Assembly: GCA_022009815.1 (NCBI GenBank)
Contig: CP091725.1
Span: 2,480,001-2,544,000 of the forward strand
Direction: 5' to 3'
DNA from: Bacteroidales bacterium
GTDB lineage: Bacteria; Bacteroidota; Bacteroidia; Bacteroidales; Muribaculaceae
Length of the DNA: 64,000 nt
The translations under genes and the position numbers were made by a program. Positions within the stretch are counted from its first letter, which is position 1. Each line of letters opens with the position of its first letter. Below the pieces are notes generated by a model. That model did no database searches and had not been told where the DNA came from. It worked only from the letters and a program-made list of their open reading frames with translations. This document shows, one piece after another, positions 30,121 to 41,108 of this stretch.

Positions 30121-31958
30121 ATGAATCTAAAAAACATTATTCTAAGCAGCGCACTTGCTCTGTTATTTATTTTCAACAGCAGCAATGCCCTTGCTCTCGA
30201 CTTCACTCTGCTTACCGACATTCATGTCACTCCAGGCAATGAAAACGAAAAGCAACTGATAGCCGCTATCGACGAGATCAACAACAACAGCTCCTCATTC
30301 GTAATCATTTCAGGAGACTTGTCCAATGAGGGCAGTGACGAGCAATTGTACAACATCAAACGCATCGTTGACAAACTGAACAAGCCCTATACATAATTCC
30401 CGGCAACCACGAAAACAACTGGTCGCAAAGCGCCACAAAAACATTCAATGACATTTGGGGCGCCGACAAGTTTGTATTCGAGACTGACAGTCTGGTTTTT
30501 ATAGGACTCAACTGTGGCCCATTTATGAAAATGGGCGACGGTCACATCAAACAAGAAGACCTAAGCTGGCTTGACAAACAACTGAGCGAGCGTTGCAAAT
30601 CGGGAAAGAAAGTGGTTTCAATAAACCACTACCCCATCAAGGACGACCTTGACAACTACCAAGATTATATCAACATCCTCCAGAAATATCCAACCATAAT
30701 ACATATCTGCGGTCACTACCACAAATATGAACTATATAAAGGTGGCGACATTGATGCTGTAATCTGCCGCGCTCTTGACATGACTCACGTCAAAGATGGA
30801 TTTGGATATACCGATTTCACAATTGACGGAAACACAATCCAAGTTTATGACAAAGTCATCGGCCTCCCAAAGAAACTGCAATGGTCTTTGCCGATACGGG
30901 CGGCACATCCAAAATACAAGTACGAGAAAATTTCTGACACCAAGATTCCATACGGTTTCTCAATACGCAAGATCTATCAAGATGAAGCTTCGATATTCAC
31001 CCGACTTGCCGTTGGCAAAAACAGCATATATTTCGGCAACTCGCTTGGACAGGCAAAAGCGATTGACAAAACCGGCAAAGTGCTTTGGTCTTTACAAACA
31101 GACGCCTCTCTGTTTTCACGCCCCGCAGTAGGCCAATCAAACTACGTTATCATTCCTGCGTCTGACAAGCGCATCATTTGGGCGGACAAGAAATCGGGCC
31201 GAACAATCAGAGAAAACGAATCCACAGGTCCATATGTCGCCGACGGTATTATTGCAAACGGCAAATTGTATCAAGGTGGGTATAAGAAATTCGAATGCTG
31301 GAATGTGAACACCGGCAACATCATTTGGCGCACCGAACTGAACAATTATTGTCAGGCAGAACCAGTTGTCGACGGCGACGATGTGATATTCGGCACATGG
31401 GACACATACCTACGTTGCCTTGACCGCAAAACAGGTGAGCTGAAATGGCAATGGTCAAACGGTAGCAAGGCGAATATGCTCAGCCCAGGCAACTGCGTTC
31501 CTGTTGTGACAAAAGACCGCGTAGTTATTGTTGCCCCCGACAGATATATGACTGTTCTTGACCGCAAGACCGGCAAACAGATATGGCGCTCTAACTTCGA
31601 CAAAAAGTACCTCGTCCGTGAAAGTCTGGGATGCTCCGAAAATCAAGATTTGGTCTATGCAAAAACTATGGATGGACAACTATTAGCGGTAAATCCCAAT
31701 GCCGACGAGGAAAATGTCGCGTTTGTTGTCGATGCCGGATTCGGATACGAACATGCACCTTGCATCGTCATCGAAGACAAAGGCATCATCTATATGGGTT
31801 CGCGTAGAGGTATGGTTGCCGCCATCGATGCGGCATCGCACAAACTACTCTGGACATACCGATGCGGCACGTCGGAAGTAAACGGCTTCGAAAAATCAAA
31901 CGGCAAACTTTACTTGTCGCTCACTGAAGGTTCAATTTGGGAAATCAAAAAATTATGA
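30121..31958 (+). CDS. Periplasmic calcineurin-like phosphoesterase fused to a PQQ-type beta-propeller (frameshift)
   Basis: A protein of about 612 residues. A signal peptide (NIILSSALALLFIFNSSNALA) is followed by a metallophosphoesterase domain with all metal motifs: LLTDIHVT (DxH), SGDLSNE (GD), PGNHEN (GNH), INHYPI and CGHYHK (GHxH). From residue about 280 there are PQQ/quinoprotein-type repeats (GKVLWSL, GNIIWRT, GELKWQW, GKQIWRS, HKLLWTY), forming a beta-propeller that probably binds substrate rather than PQQ. The frame breaks near 30395 (TATACATAATT; one base missing before PGNHE). The substrate is unknown. Its TGA overlaps the DUF4250 start codon (ATGA). Confidence 0.82.
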
Positions 31959-32189
31959 CGACAATTCCATCTGACCCGTTTATGCTGATGAGTTATGTCA
32001 ATCAGCAACTGCGCGACAATTCCATCTGACCCGTTTATGCTGATGAGTTATGTCAATCAGCAACTGCGCGACAATTACGACTCGCTCGATGAATTCTGCA
32101 AAAGCATAGACATTGACAAAAACGAATTGTTGCAGAAACTGAATGCCGCAGGGTTTGAATACAATCCAGACACAAACAAATTCTGGTAA
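31955..32189 (+). CDS. DUF4250 family small protein, disrupted by a 55-bp tandem duplication
   Basis: The DUF4250 family consists of 55-65-residue cytosolic proteins of unknown function. The family pattern PSDPFMLMSYVNQQLRDNYD..LDEFCKSIDID..EL..KL...GFEYN is complete in the second repeat copy. The natural start is ATG 31955, overlapping the upstream stop, and reads MTTIPSDPF. A perfect 55-bp duplication (31959-32013 and 32014-32068) puts the rest out of frame; deleting one copy restores a 59-residue protein. As the sequence stands, translation could begin only at ATG 31995 or at an internal Met. Confidence 0.8.
31959..32076. repeat. 55-bp perfect tandem duplication inside DUF4250
   Basis: The unit beginning CGACAATTCCATCTGACCCG occurs twice without mismatch (31959-32013, 32014-32068), followed by an 8-base partial third copy (CGACAATT). 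The period is not a multiple of three, so it breaks the gene. Confidence 0.95.
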
Positions 32190-32214
32190 CAACAATCTGT
32201 ATCGGCAATATGCG

Positions 32215-32250
32215 AGGAGAGCCTAAACATCGGCTCTCCTTTGCTTTTGT
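32215..32250 (+). terminator. Terminator after DUF4250
   Basis: AGGAGAGCC (32215-32223) pairs with GGCTCTCCT (32232-32240), eight-base loop, followed by TTGCTTTTGTT. Confidence 0.75.
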
Positions 32251-32256
32251 TGGCAC

Positions 32257-32264
32257 TATTTTTG
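32257..32264 (+). promoter_or_regulatory. Probable -7 element of clpC
   Basis: TATTTTTG matches TAnnTTTG and lies 28 bases before the clpC start; no convincing -33 TTTG at the normal distance. Confidence 0.4.
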
Positions 32265-32292
32265 CATCTGCAATCATAAAATTTCTATTGAT

Positions 32293-34428
32293 ATGACTGA
32301 ACAGACTCCAAATAAAGCAGATTTGCTGCTCCCGCTGACAATGGCTGCCATGAGCAACAGCTATGACAACGAAGAGACCGCCGACGAGGATGGTTTCCCC
32401 GACGACAGCCCTCAGAAGAAGAGCAATCCGACAAAAAAACAAGAACGCGTCGAGAACAACCAAAACGACACCCCCGTGCTCGACAAATTCGGCAACGACA
32501 TAACAAAAGCCGCCGAAGAAGGCAATCTTGATCCCGTTGTTGGCAGAGCCACAGAAATAGAACGAGTAATCCAAATTCTAAGCCGCCGAAAGAAAAACAA
32601 CCCTGTGCTAATCGGCGAACCCGGAGTGGGCAAATCCGCAATTGTTGAAGGATTGGCAATCCGCATAAAAGAACACAAGGTGTCTCGCCTACTATTCGAC
32701 AAACGCATCATATCCCTTGACATGGCAGCCGTTGTCGCTGGAACAAAATTCAGAGGCCAGTTTGAAGAACGCATCAAAGCAATCATCGACGAGGCTAAAA
32801 AGAATCCAAACGTGATTCTTTTCATTGATGAAATTCACAACATTGTAGGCGCCGGCAACTCACAGGGAACCATGGATGCCGCCAATTTGCTGAAACCAGC
32901 CCTTGCACGTGGTGAGATTCAATGCATTGGAGCGACCACCCTTGATGAATACCGCAAGAATATTGAAAAGGACGGGGCATTGGAGCGCCGGTTCCAAAAA
33001 ATAATTGTTGAGCAGACATCTGCCGAGGAAACGCTGCAGATTCTTCACAACATAAAGAACAATTATGAAGAGCATCACAATGTGACATACACCGACCGGG
33101 CGCTTGAGGCTTGTGTCAAGTTGACACAGCGCTATGTAAGCGACCGCTTCTTCCCCGACAAGGCCATCGACGCTCTTGACGAAGCTGGTTCAAGAGTGCA
33201 TGTAGGCAATGTGAACGCTCCAAAAGAGATTGAGGAAATCGAGGAAAAGATTGCCGCCACAAACGAGCTCAAGCTCAAAGCCGCACAAGCGCAGAACTTT
33301 GAGGAGGCAGCAAGCCTTCGCGACTCTGTGCGCAACCTTCAAGCCGAACTTGACAACAAAAAAGAAGAATGGGAAGCAGACCTTAGAAACCACAGAGAAG
33401 TTGTGGACGAAGACAAAATTGCAGAGGTCGTGGCAATGATGACCGGCGTGCCAGTGCAACGAATCGCACAGACCGAGAGCTCGCGGTTGCTGAACATGGG
33501 CGACGAATTAAAAAGCAGCATCGTTGGACAAGATGAGGCAATCGACAAGATTGTAAAAGCCATTCAGCGAAATCGCGTCGGGCTGAAAGATCCCAACCGC
33601 CCAATTGGCACATTTATGTTTCTTGGCCCGACAGGTGTTGGCAAAACCCATCTCGCGAAGAAACTGTCAGAATTCTTGTTTGACTCAAAAGACTCTCTCG
33701 TTCGAATCGACATGAGTGAATATATGGAGAAATTCTCCGTGTCGCGCTTGGTGGGAGCGCCTCCCGGATATGTCGGTTACGAAGAAGGCGGACAACTCAC
33801 AGAAAAGGTGCGCCGCCACCCCTATTCCGTTGTGCTGCTTGACGAATTGGAAAAAGCCCATGCCGACGTGTTCAACATGTTGCTGCAAGTGATGGACGAA
33901 GGCCGTCTGACCGACAGTCTCGGACGCTCCGTCGACTTTAAGAACACCATCATAATAATGACATCCAACATCGGCACACGCCAGTTAAAAGACTTTGGCA
34001 ACGGCATCGGGTTCAACACAGGTGGCAGTACAACAGATTTCGCCCATGGTGTTATCCAAAAGGCTTTGAACAAGACTTTCTCTCCGGAATTTCTAAACCG
34101 TGTCGATGACATTGTTATGTTCAATGAGCTCGACAAGCAAGCCCTGAACAAGATTATCGACATTGAATTGGGGGGCTTCTTCAAGAGGGTCAAGGAAATG
34201 GGATATACCCTTGACGTGACCGAAAACGCACGTAATTTCCTCGTCGAGAAAGGATACGACAAACAATTTGGAGCGCGTCCATTGAAACGCGCCGTGCAAC
34301 AATATCTTGAGGACGACCTGGCGGAAATGATCCTACGGGCGGAGGTTGAGAAAGGCAACAAAATTATTGTTGACCACACCGAAGGCAACGAACGGCTCAC
34401 ATGCGCCATCGCAGATGACAAAGACTGA
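32293..34428 (+). CDS. clpC: ClpC-type AAA+ unfoldase lacking most of the N domain
   Basis: A 711-residue Hsp100 unfoldase that feeds substrates to ClpP. AAA module 1 has GEPGVGKSA (residue about 108) and VILFIDEIHNIVGAG; a UVR-type coiled segment (KAAQAQNFEEAASLRDSVRNL) lies near 350; module 2 has GPTGVGKTH (about 450), VVLLDELEKAH and LNRVDDIVMF. Relative to the usual 840-residue Bacteroidetes ClpC, about 130 N-terminal residues (the Clp_N adaptor/substrate domain) are missing: the protein starts MTEQTPNKADLLLPLTMAAM and enters the acidic linker. A terminator and a -7 element lie just upstream, so an upstream extension is not visible. Confidence 0.88.
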   Translation: MTEQTPNKADLLLPLTMAAMSNSYDNEETADEDGFPDDSPQKKSNPTKKQERVENNQNDTPVLDKFGNDITKAAEEGNLDPVVGRATEIERVIQILSRRKKNNPVLIGEPGVGKSAIVEGLAIRIKEHKVSRLLFDKRIISLDMAAVVAGTKFRGQFEERIKAIIDEAKKNPNVILFIDEIHNIVGAGNSQGTMDAANLLKPALARGEIQCIGATTLDEYRKNIEKDGALERRFQKIIVEQTSAEETLQILHNIKNNYEEHHNVTYTDRALEACVKLTQRYVSDRFFPDKAIDALDEAGSRVHVGNVNAPKEIEEIEEKIAATNELKLKAAQAQNFEEAASLRDSVRNLQAELDNKKEEWEADLRNHREVVDEDKIAEVVAMMTGVPVQRIAQTESSRLLNMGDELKSSIVGQDEAIDKIVKAIQRNRVGLKDPNRPIGTFMFLGPTGVGKTHLAKKLSEFLFDSKDSLVRIDMSEYMEKFSVSRLVGAPPGYVGYEEGGQLTEKVRRHPYSVVLLDELEKAHADVFNMLLQVMDEGRLTDSLGRSVDFKNTIIIMTSNIGTRQLKDFGNGIGFNTGGSTTDFAHGVIQKALNKTFSPEFLNRVDDIVMFNELDKQALNKIIDIELGGFFKRVKEMGYTLDVTENARNFLVEKGYDKQFGARPLKRAVQQYLEDDLAEMILRAEVEKGNKIIVDHTEGNERLTCAIADDKD

Positions 34429-34450
34429 CGTTTAGTCAGACAATATGCCT

Positions 34451-34486
34451 AAAATGTCATATCTCATCAGATATGGCATTTTTTTT
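34451..34486 (+). terminator. Terminator after clpC
   Basis: AAATGTCATATCT (34452-34464) and AGATATGGCATTT (34469-34481) form a stem with one mismatched pair, four-base loop, followed by T residues. Confidence 0.85.
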
Positions 34487-34522
34487 GCAATTAAAGGTTT
34501 CAGAAAATAAAAACTAACAACT

Positions 34523-36563
34523 ATGACTATTCAGAAAGGTAAAATTGGAGTAACGACAGAAAACATTTTTCCTGTCATCAAAAAATTTCTATATAGCGAC
34601 CACGACATCTTCTTGCGCGAAATCGTGTCAAACGCCATTGATGCCACACAGAAGCTGCGCACACTCTCTTCTTGCGGAGAGTTTAAAGGAGAACTTGGGG
34701 ATTTAAATGTCCGCGTTTCTCTCGACAAAGACAAGGGAACGCTGACCGTAAGCGACTCAGGCATCGGTATGACCGCCGACGATATTGACAAATATATCAA
34801 CCAGATAGCATTTTCTGGAGCAGAAGAATTCCTCGAAAAATACAAAGATGATGCAAACGCAATAATCGGACATTTCGGATTGGGATTTTATTCAGCCTTC
34901 ATGGTGTCTAAGAAAGTTGAAATCCGCACAAAATCATATAAAGCCGATGCGAAAGCAATCTGCTGGAGCTGCGACGGTTCTCCTGAATTTGAGATGAACG
35001 AAATCGACAAGGAAAATCGTGGCACAGACATTGTTCTCTATATAGACGACGAATGCAAAGAGTTCCTTGAAAGACAAGATCGAGTCTTTGCTCAAGAAAT
35101 ATTGCAAGTTCTTGCCAATCCCTGTTGTTTTTGGCAAGAAGCAAGAATGGAAAGACGGCAAGATGACTGATACCGATGACGACAACGTCATAAACGACAC
35201 CAAGCCGGCTTGGACTCGCCAGCCTTCAGAATTAAAAGACGAGGACTACATAAAGTTTTACCACGAACTTTATCCTGGTGAAGAAGACCCGTTGTTCTGG
35301 ATACACCTCAATGTAGACTATCCCTTCACACTCACTGGCATCCTCTACTTCCCGAAACTGAAAAACGAGATGGATGTGCAGAAAAACCGCATCCAGCTCT
35401 ATTGCAACCAGGTGTTCGTAACAGACTCTGTTGAAGGCGTTGTACCAGACTTTATGATGATTATGCGCGGTGTCATCGACTCGCCCGACATTCCTCTGAA
35501 CGTATCTCGTTCATATCTGCAAAGCGACTCCAACGTAAAGAAGATTTCATCCTATATTTCGAAAAAAGTTGCCTCCCAGCTTGAAAATATTTTCAAGAAT
35601 CGCCGCAACGAATACGAAACAAAATGGAACGACATCAAGATATTTATCGAATACGGTATGCTGTCGGATGAAAAATTCTGCGACGCAGCAATGAAATTCG
35701 CTCTTCTCGCCAATGTCGAGGATAAGAAGTTCACACTTGATGAATACAAGGAGCTTATCGCCGCCAACCAGACCGACAAAGACGGCAACCTCGTCTATCT
35801 GTACGCAACCGACAAGACTGCTCAATACAGCTACATCAAAGCCGCCAAAGACAAGGGCTACGACGTGCTGCTCATCAACGACCAACTTGGGAATCACTTT
35901 GTCGGACTGCTCGAACACAAACTCGAGAAATCTCGTTTTGTACGCGTTGACAGCGACATTGTTGAGAATCTGATTGTAAAAGAGGAACGCAAGGTGTCGG
36001 CTATGACTCCTGCAGAACGCAACATCTTCTCTGAGTTGTTCCGTTGCCAGATTCCGCATGTCGACAAGACCGAGTTTCTTGTTTCTTTTGAGTCGCTCGG
36101 CAGCGAGTCGCAACCAGTGCAGATTACACAAAGCGAATATATGCGCCGAATGAAAGAAATGGCAGCAATGCAACCAGGAATGAGTTTCTATGGCGAAATG
36201 CCAGATTCATACAATCTCGTACTCAACACCGAGCATCCTGTTGTCAAGCGGCTGCTTGATGAAGCCAAGGCATCGCTGAATGAAAAAGTGTCGCCAATTG
36301 AAACGGCTATTGACGTCGAGAACAAAGCGGCACAGGCACTCCGCGAAAAGAAAGATGCCACTGACGACGAGAAGAAGCAGGCAGCAGAGCATGAGGCAAA
36401 AGCCGAATCTTTGCGCAACGAAGAAAATGCCGACATCAAGACATATGCCGACACGGTCCCTGCCATCCGCCAAATCATCGACATTGCGCTTCTTGGCAAC
36501 AATCTGCTTCGTGGAGAAGATCTTGACAAATTCCTCCGTAGGTCAATAGACTTACTTAAGTAA
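34523..36563 (+). CDS. htpG: Molecular chaperone HtpG, bacterial Hsp90 (frameshift)
   Basis: An ATP-dependent cytosolic chaperone. The GHKL ATPase domain has REIVSNAIDA (residue about 35), DSGIGM and GHFGLGFYSAF; the middle domain has SRSYLQSDSNVKKI. The frame changes near 35072: CTTGAAAGACAAG with two more A residues gives FLEKDKIESLLKKYCKFLP, matching the family, and a 680-residue protein. The C-terminal domain includes a charged Lys/Glu-rich insertion. It is monocistronic between two terminators. Confidence 0.95.
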
Positions 36564-36570
36564 CAACACC

Positions 36571-36631
36571 ACAATCCGATACAAATAATCCGATATTGTT
36601 GCAACAGCGACAGTATCGGATTGTTTTTTTG
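36571..36631 (+). terminator. Terminator of htpG
   Basis: CAATCCGATAC (36572-36582) pairs with GTATCGGATTG (36613-36623) across a 30-base loop, followed by seven T residues. Confidence 0.8.
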
Positions 36632-36700
36632 CCTTATTTCAACATATTCCAGTGAATAATTACGTCATAAAACAAATTTTGATTACATTTGTAAAAGCAT

Positions 36701-37342
36701 TTGAAAAAACAACGTTGTATGATTATAATTGGCATTGCCGGCGGCACCGGTTCTGGTAAGACCACGGTTGTAAAAAAAATAGTGGAAGCCCTCCCTCAAG
36801 GTGAAGTATCTGTACTTCCCCAAGATTCGTATTATAAAGATTCCAGCCATATTCCTGTTGAAGAAAGACAAAAAATCAACTTCGACGAACCGGCTGCTTT
36901 TGATTGGGAACTATTGATTTCACAACTTGAAGACTTAAAAAACGGCAAAAACATAGAAGTCCCGACCTACTCTTATCTCACCTGCACTCGACAGCCAGAG
37001 ACAGTCCCGATGCAGCCCCGCGATGTTGTCATAGTAGAGGGTATTCTTGTGTTCAGCGATGAGCGGTTGCGCAATATGATGGACATCAAGGTTTTTGTCG
37101 ACGCAGATGCCGACGACCGTCTGATTCGTGTCATAAACAGAGACTGCATTGAGCGCGGGCGTACGCCAGAACTTGTTGTGGAGCGATATGAACGCGTTTT
37201 GAAGCCTATGCACAACAAATATATCGAACCGGCAAAGAAATATGCAGATTTGATTATCCCTCAAGGCGGAAACAACACTGTAGCCATAAAACTGCTTAAA
37301 GAATACATCGAAGGTCGCATAAACGCGCATAAGGAGGATTGA
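36701..37342 (+). CDS. udk: Uridine kinase
   Basis: A 213-residue pyrimidine-salvage kinase (uridine/cytidine to UMP/CMP). The P-loop is GGTGSGKTT at residues about 14-22; LPQDSYYKD and FDEPAAFDW are family motifs, and RDCIERGRT lies in the lid. The ATG at 36719 (MIIIGIAGG) is a better match to family starts than 36701. It opens a plus-strand run udk-lptB-sppA-lpxK-pnp-thiL. Confidence 0.93.
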   Translation: MKKQRCMIIIGIAGGTGSGKTTVVKKIVEALPQGEVSVLPQDSYYKDSSHIPVEERQKINFDEPAAFDWELLISQLEDLKNGKNIEVPTYSYLTCTRQPETVPMQPRDVVIVEGILVFSDERLRNMMDIKVFVDADADDRLIRVINRDCIERGRTPELVVERYERVLKPMHNKYIEPAKKYADLIIPQGGNNTVAIKLLKEYIEGRINAHKED

Positions 37343-37461
37343 CACAATGTCTATACGAAATATTGTAAATACGATAGAACGCAAAGTCATTGCCGCTAAA
37401 CCATTCGGTTGGAAAAGAAAAAGCCGAAATGGTTGAGAAACTTACGCATTGCGATGGTCCA

Positions 37462-38199
37462 ATGATGCTACGCACGGAAAATCTGGTCAAGAAATATCGC
37501 CAACGCACGGTGGTCAATCACGTTTCCATAAATGTAAAACAAGGAGAGATTGTGGGTCTGCTCGGTCCTAACGGAGCCGGAAAGACAACAACTTTCTATA
37601 TGACAACTGGACTGATAACCCCATACGAAGGCAAGATTTTCCTTAACGATGTGGACATTACCAAATTTCCTGTATACAAACGGGCGCAGTATGGCATCGG
37701 TTATTTGGCACAGGAAGCCTCCGTGTTCCGCAAGTTAAGTGTAGAGAACAACATACGGGCTGTCCTTGAAATGACCGACACGACGAAAGAATATCAAGCG
37801 GAGAAACTGGAAAGTCTGATTTCTGAGTTCAGACTGCAGAAAGTGCGTAAAAACTTGGGAATCCAATTGTCAGGTGGAGAACGCAGACGAACTGAAATAG
37901 CACGATGTCTTGCCATCAACCCCAAGTTTATCATGCTTGACGAGCCTTTCGCTGGTGTCGACCCAATTGCAGTGGAGGACATTCAGTACATCGTATACAA
38001 ATTAAAGGAGAAAAACATCGGAATCCTCATAACAGACCACAATGCGCCTGAGACGCTCAGCATCACAGACCGCGCTTATCTGCTATTTGAAGGAAAGATT
38101 CTCTTTCAAGGCACATCGGAAGAACTTGCCGAAAATCCTATTGTGCGGGAAAAATACCTCGGCAGGAATTTCATATTCAGAAGAAAGAAGTTTGACTAA
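37462..38199 (+). CDS. lptB: LPS export ABC transporter ATP-binding protein LptB
   Basis: The ATPase that drives lipopolysaccharide extraction from the inner membrane with LptFGC. Visible: GPNGAGKTT (Walker A), YLAQEASVF (Q-loop), QLSGGERRR (signature), FIMLDEPFAGVDP (Walker B) and ITDHN (H-loop). The start at 37462/37465 (MMLRTENLVKKY) matches the family; the open frame extends to 37390 only through a non-ATG start. No other lpt gene is adjacent, which is usual in this phylum. Confidence 0.93.
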   Translation: MMLRTENLVKKYRQRTVVNHVSINVKQGEIVGLLGPNGAGKTTTFYMTTGLITPYEGKIFLNDVDITKFPVYKRAQYGIGYLAQEASVFRKLSVENNIRAVLEMTDTTKEYQAEKLESLISEFRLQKVRKNLGIQLSGGERRRTEIARCLAINPKFIMLDEPFAGVDPIAVEDIQYIVYKLKEKNIGILITDHNAPETLSITDRAYLLFEGKILFQGTSEELAENPIVREKYLGRNFIFRRKKFD

Positions 38200-38210
38200 C
38201 AGCGAATATT

Positions 38211-39981
38211 ATGAACAAATTCGTATCATCTCTTTTAGGTGCATTCACGGGCACATGGATAGCATTTTTTGTCATAGGAATATTTATATTCTTTTCAGGC
38301 ATAGCAATGATTTCCTCGCTTGCCTCGTCTACGATATCGCCAATTGCAACAATCGGCGACAATGCTATTCTACGCATTGATTTGTCGGGGTCAATCACAG
38401 ACAAACCTTATAACAAATCATTGCAAGAATTGGTCAACAACGACGGCAACGCCAGCAACCTCTATGAAATTCTTGGCGCAATTGACCACGCAAGCACCGA
38501 CAGCAACATTAAAGGAATCTACATAAATTGCGATGGCGCAGGAATGGGAGTAGCCTCTGCTACCGCAATACGCAATGCATTGATTTCATTCAAGAAAATC
38601 GGGCAAATGGATTTACGCCTATGGAAACGACATTGCACAAGGCGACTATTACGCTGCATCTGTCGCCGACAAAATATTTCTAAATCCAGCCGGAGCCCTC
38701 GACATCCATGGACTTACCAGCTCCATCCTTTTTTACAAAGGTCTGCTCGACAAAATTGGAGTGGAGATGCAAATAATCCGTGTGGGCACTTACAAAAGTG
38801 CTGTCGAGCCGTTTATGCTCACGCAGATGAGCGAAGCCAACAAGCAACAGACATCGGCTTTCATTGGAAGCATTTGGAAAAACATAACCTCCGACATTGC
38901 CTCTTCCAGAAAAGTAAACGCCGACGATGTTCAAGCATACTCTGACAGTATTGGGGCTTTCCAAGATGCCAAAATTGCTGTTTCAAAGAAATTTGTCGAC
39001 GAACTTTGCTATGAGCACCAGGTTGAATCCAAGCTGCGCAAACTTGTCGGCATCACAGAAACTGACGATTTGAATTTTGTCAGTCCGTCAGACGTTATGA
39101 ATTCTGTAATCACAGACAATTCCAGCGGTGAACACATCGCCATCGTTTATGCTGAAGGAGAAATCAACGTTGACGGAAACTCTTCCAGCATAAACTCCAA
39201 GAACATTGTCCCTGAGATTATCAAATTGGCAAACGACAAGTCTGTAAAGGGACTCGTCTTACGCGTAAACTCTCCTGGAGGAAGCGCTTTCGCATCTGAG
39301 CAAATTTGGGAAGCCCTTGATTTCTTCAAGAGCAAGAATAAGCCATTTGCCGTGTCAATGGGTGATTATGCAGCCTCGGGAGGATACTACATCTCAGCAG
39401 GAGCAGACCGTATTTTTGCTGAAAGGACAACAATAACCGGCTCTATCGGCATTTATGGAATGATCCCGAATGTAAAACGTCTTGCCAATGACAAACTCGG
39501 CATTACGGCTGATTTCGTGTCGACCTCGCCAAACTCCAATCTGTCGGCATTTGAGCCGCTGACCCCAACTCAACGCAATGCCATTCAGTGCAATGTAAAC
39601 CGTGGCTACGAACTGTTTGTGGCCCGTTGCGCAAAAGGCAGACACAAGACCACAGATGAAATCAAAGCCATTGCTGAAGGCCGTGTCTGGGATGGAGAAT
39701 CTGCAAAGGAAATTGGCCTTGTGGACCAATTCGGAGGGATTGAGGATGCAACAAAATGGGTTGCAAACGAAGCCAAGCTTGGAAGAGATTTCAAGGTAAA
39801 GATATATCCTGAATTCAAACCTGACTTTATCAACTTGCTTTATGCAACTATTGAGAAATCTGCCACAATACGGATGCAGCAATCCTACAACCCGGAATTG
39901 TTAAGATATGCACTCACGGTTCAGGATATACTCAATAAGGACCGTATACAATGTAGAATGGAAGATATTTGTTTGTACTAA
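38211..39981 (+). CDS. sppA: Signal peptide peptidase SppA, long tandem form (frameshift)
   Basis: A membrane-bound S49 serine peptidase that degrades cleaved signal peptides. One N-terminal transmembrane segment (WIAFFVIGIFIFFSGIAM) is followed by two S49 domains. The catalytic Lys is in VGTYKSAVEPF and the nucleophile Ser in NSPGGSAFAS, followed by YAASGGYYIS. The frame breaks near 38605 in the A-rich segment AAGAAAATCGGGCAAATGG, after which the sequence reads KWIYAYGNDIAQGDYYAASVAD as in the family. The corrected product is about 590 residues. Its TAA overlaps the lpxK ATG. Confidence 0.9.
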
Positions 39982-41093
39982 TGAATTTCTATTGACATAC
40001 ATAAATTAGCAAACGCGTTTCTTACCCCACTGTCCTATTTGTATGGAGCAGGGATATATGCACGCAACAAGCTTTTCGATTGGAATGCACTCAAATCGGA
40101 AAGTTTCGACATTCCCGTAATTTCAATTGGCAACATCGCTGTTGGAGGCACTGGCAAAACGCCGCATACAGAATATATCATAAACCTTTTGCGCAATTCA
40201 TACAGGATTGGCGTTGTCAGCCGTGGGTACAAGCGGCAAACATCAGGCTTCGTTCTTGCCTCTCAACACTCGTCTCCTGCAGACATTGGCGACGAGCCAT
40301 ACCAAATTTATCAGAAATTCCGCAACGACATACAAGTTGCCGTATGCGAAAAGAGAGTAAACGGCATAAAACAATTACTGATAGAGCACCCGGAAATCAA
40401 CTTGATTCTCCTCGACGATGCGTTCCAGCATCGGTATGTCAAGCCATCTCTGTCTATTGTACTGACGGAATACAACCGACCGTTCTACAACGACCGGCTG
40501 CTTCCGTTGGGTCGCTTGAGAGAAAGCGTCCAGTCCGTGCGCAACAGAGCGGATTTGTCATTGTGACAAAATGCCCCGACAGCATAACTCCGTTGGATTT
40601 GCTGCTGTTTAAGAAAAATCTGGACTTATTCCCATACCAAAAACTTTTCTTCAGCAAGTTCAACTATGGCAGTCTGGCCCCCGTTTTTCCGGATGCTTCA
40701 AGATACATTCCCGTACTTGATGTACTTACTGGAAAAGACACAATTCTTACAATCACCGGCATCGCGAATCCCCTGCCATTGATAAAATTTCTGAAGTCAT
40801 TCGACGCTGTGGTTAAAATAATGCAATATCCCGACCACCACGTATTCTCCCGTGACGACATCTGCGACATCGAAAAGACATTCTCAGCTCTTCACGGACG
40901 CTATAAATTCATTATGACGACAGAGAAAGACGCAGTAAGGATTGCCAACAATCCTTATTTCCCGACCGAATTGAAGCAACATATCTTCTATCAACCAGTA
41001 AATGTTGAGTTCATACAGTCTGGAAAGAAGACTTCGACATTGAGTTGCGCAGTGCTGTCGCTCATAAAAAATAACAAAAAGATCATTTATTAA
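39981..41093 (+). CDS. lpxK: Tetraacyldisaccharide 4'-kinase LpxK (two frameshifts)
   Basis: An inner-membrane kinase that phosphorylates the lipid A disaccharide precursor. The P-loop GGTGKTP is near residue 55, then VSRGYKR and LILLDDAFQHR. The start is placed at ATG 39981, overlapping the sppA stop; two T residues missing at about 39988 (GAATTTCTATT) join MNF to the N-terminal helix SIDIHKLANAFLTPLSYLYG. A second break near 40558 (GATTTGTC) needs one T to read RADFVIVTKCP. The corrected product is 371 residues. The gene is essential for lipid A synthesis in most Gram-negatives. Confidence 0.88.
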
Positions 41094-41108
41094 CCACATT
41101 AAACCTTT

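Noticed and set aside
37349..37438. A 29-residue open frame between udk and lptB
   Set aside because: It has no recognisable similarity and stops before lptB; joining it to lptB would need a frame change without family support.
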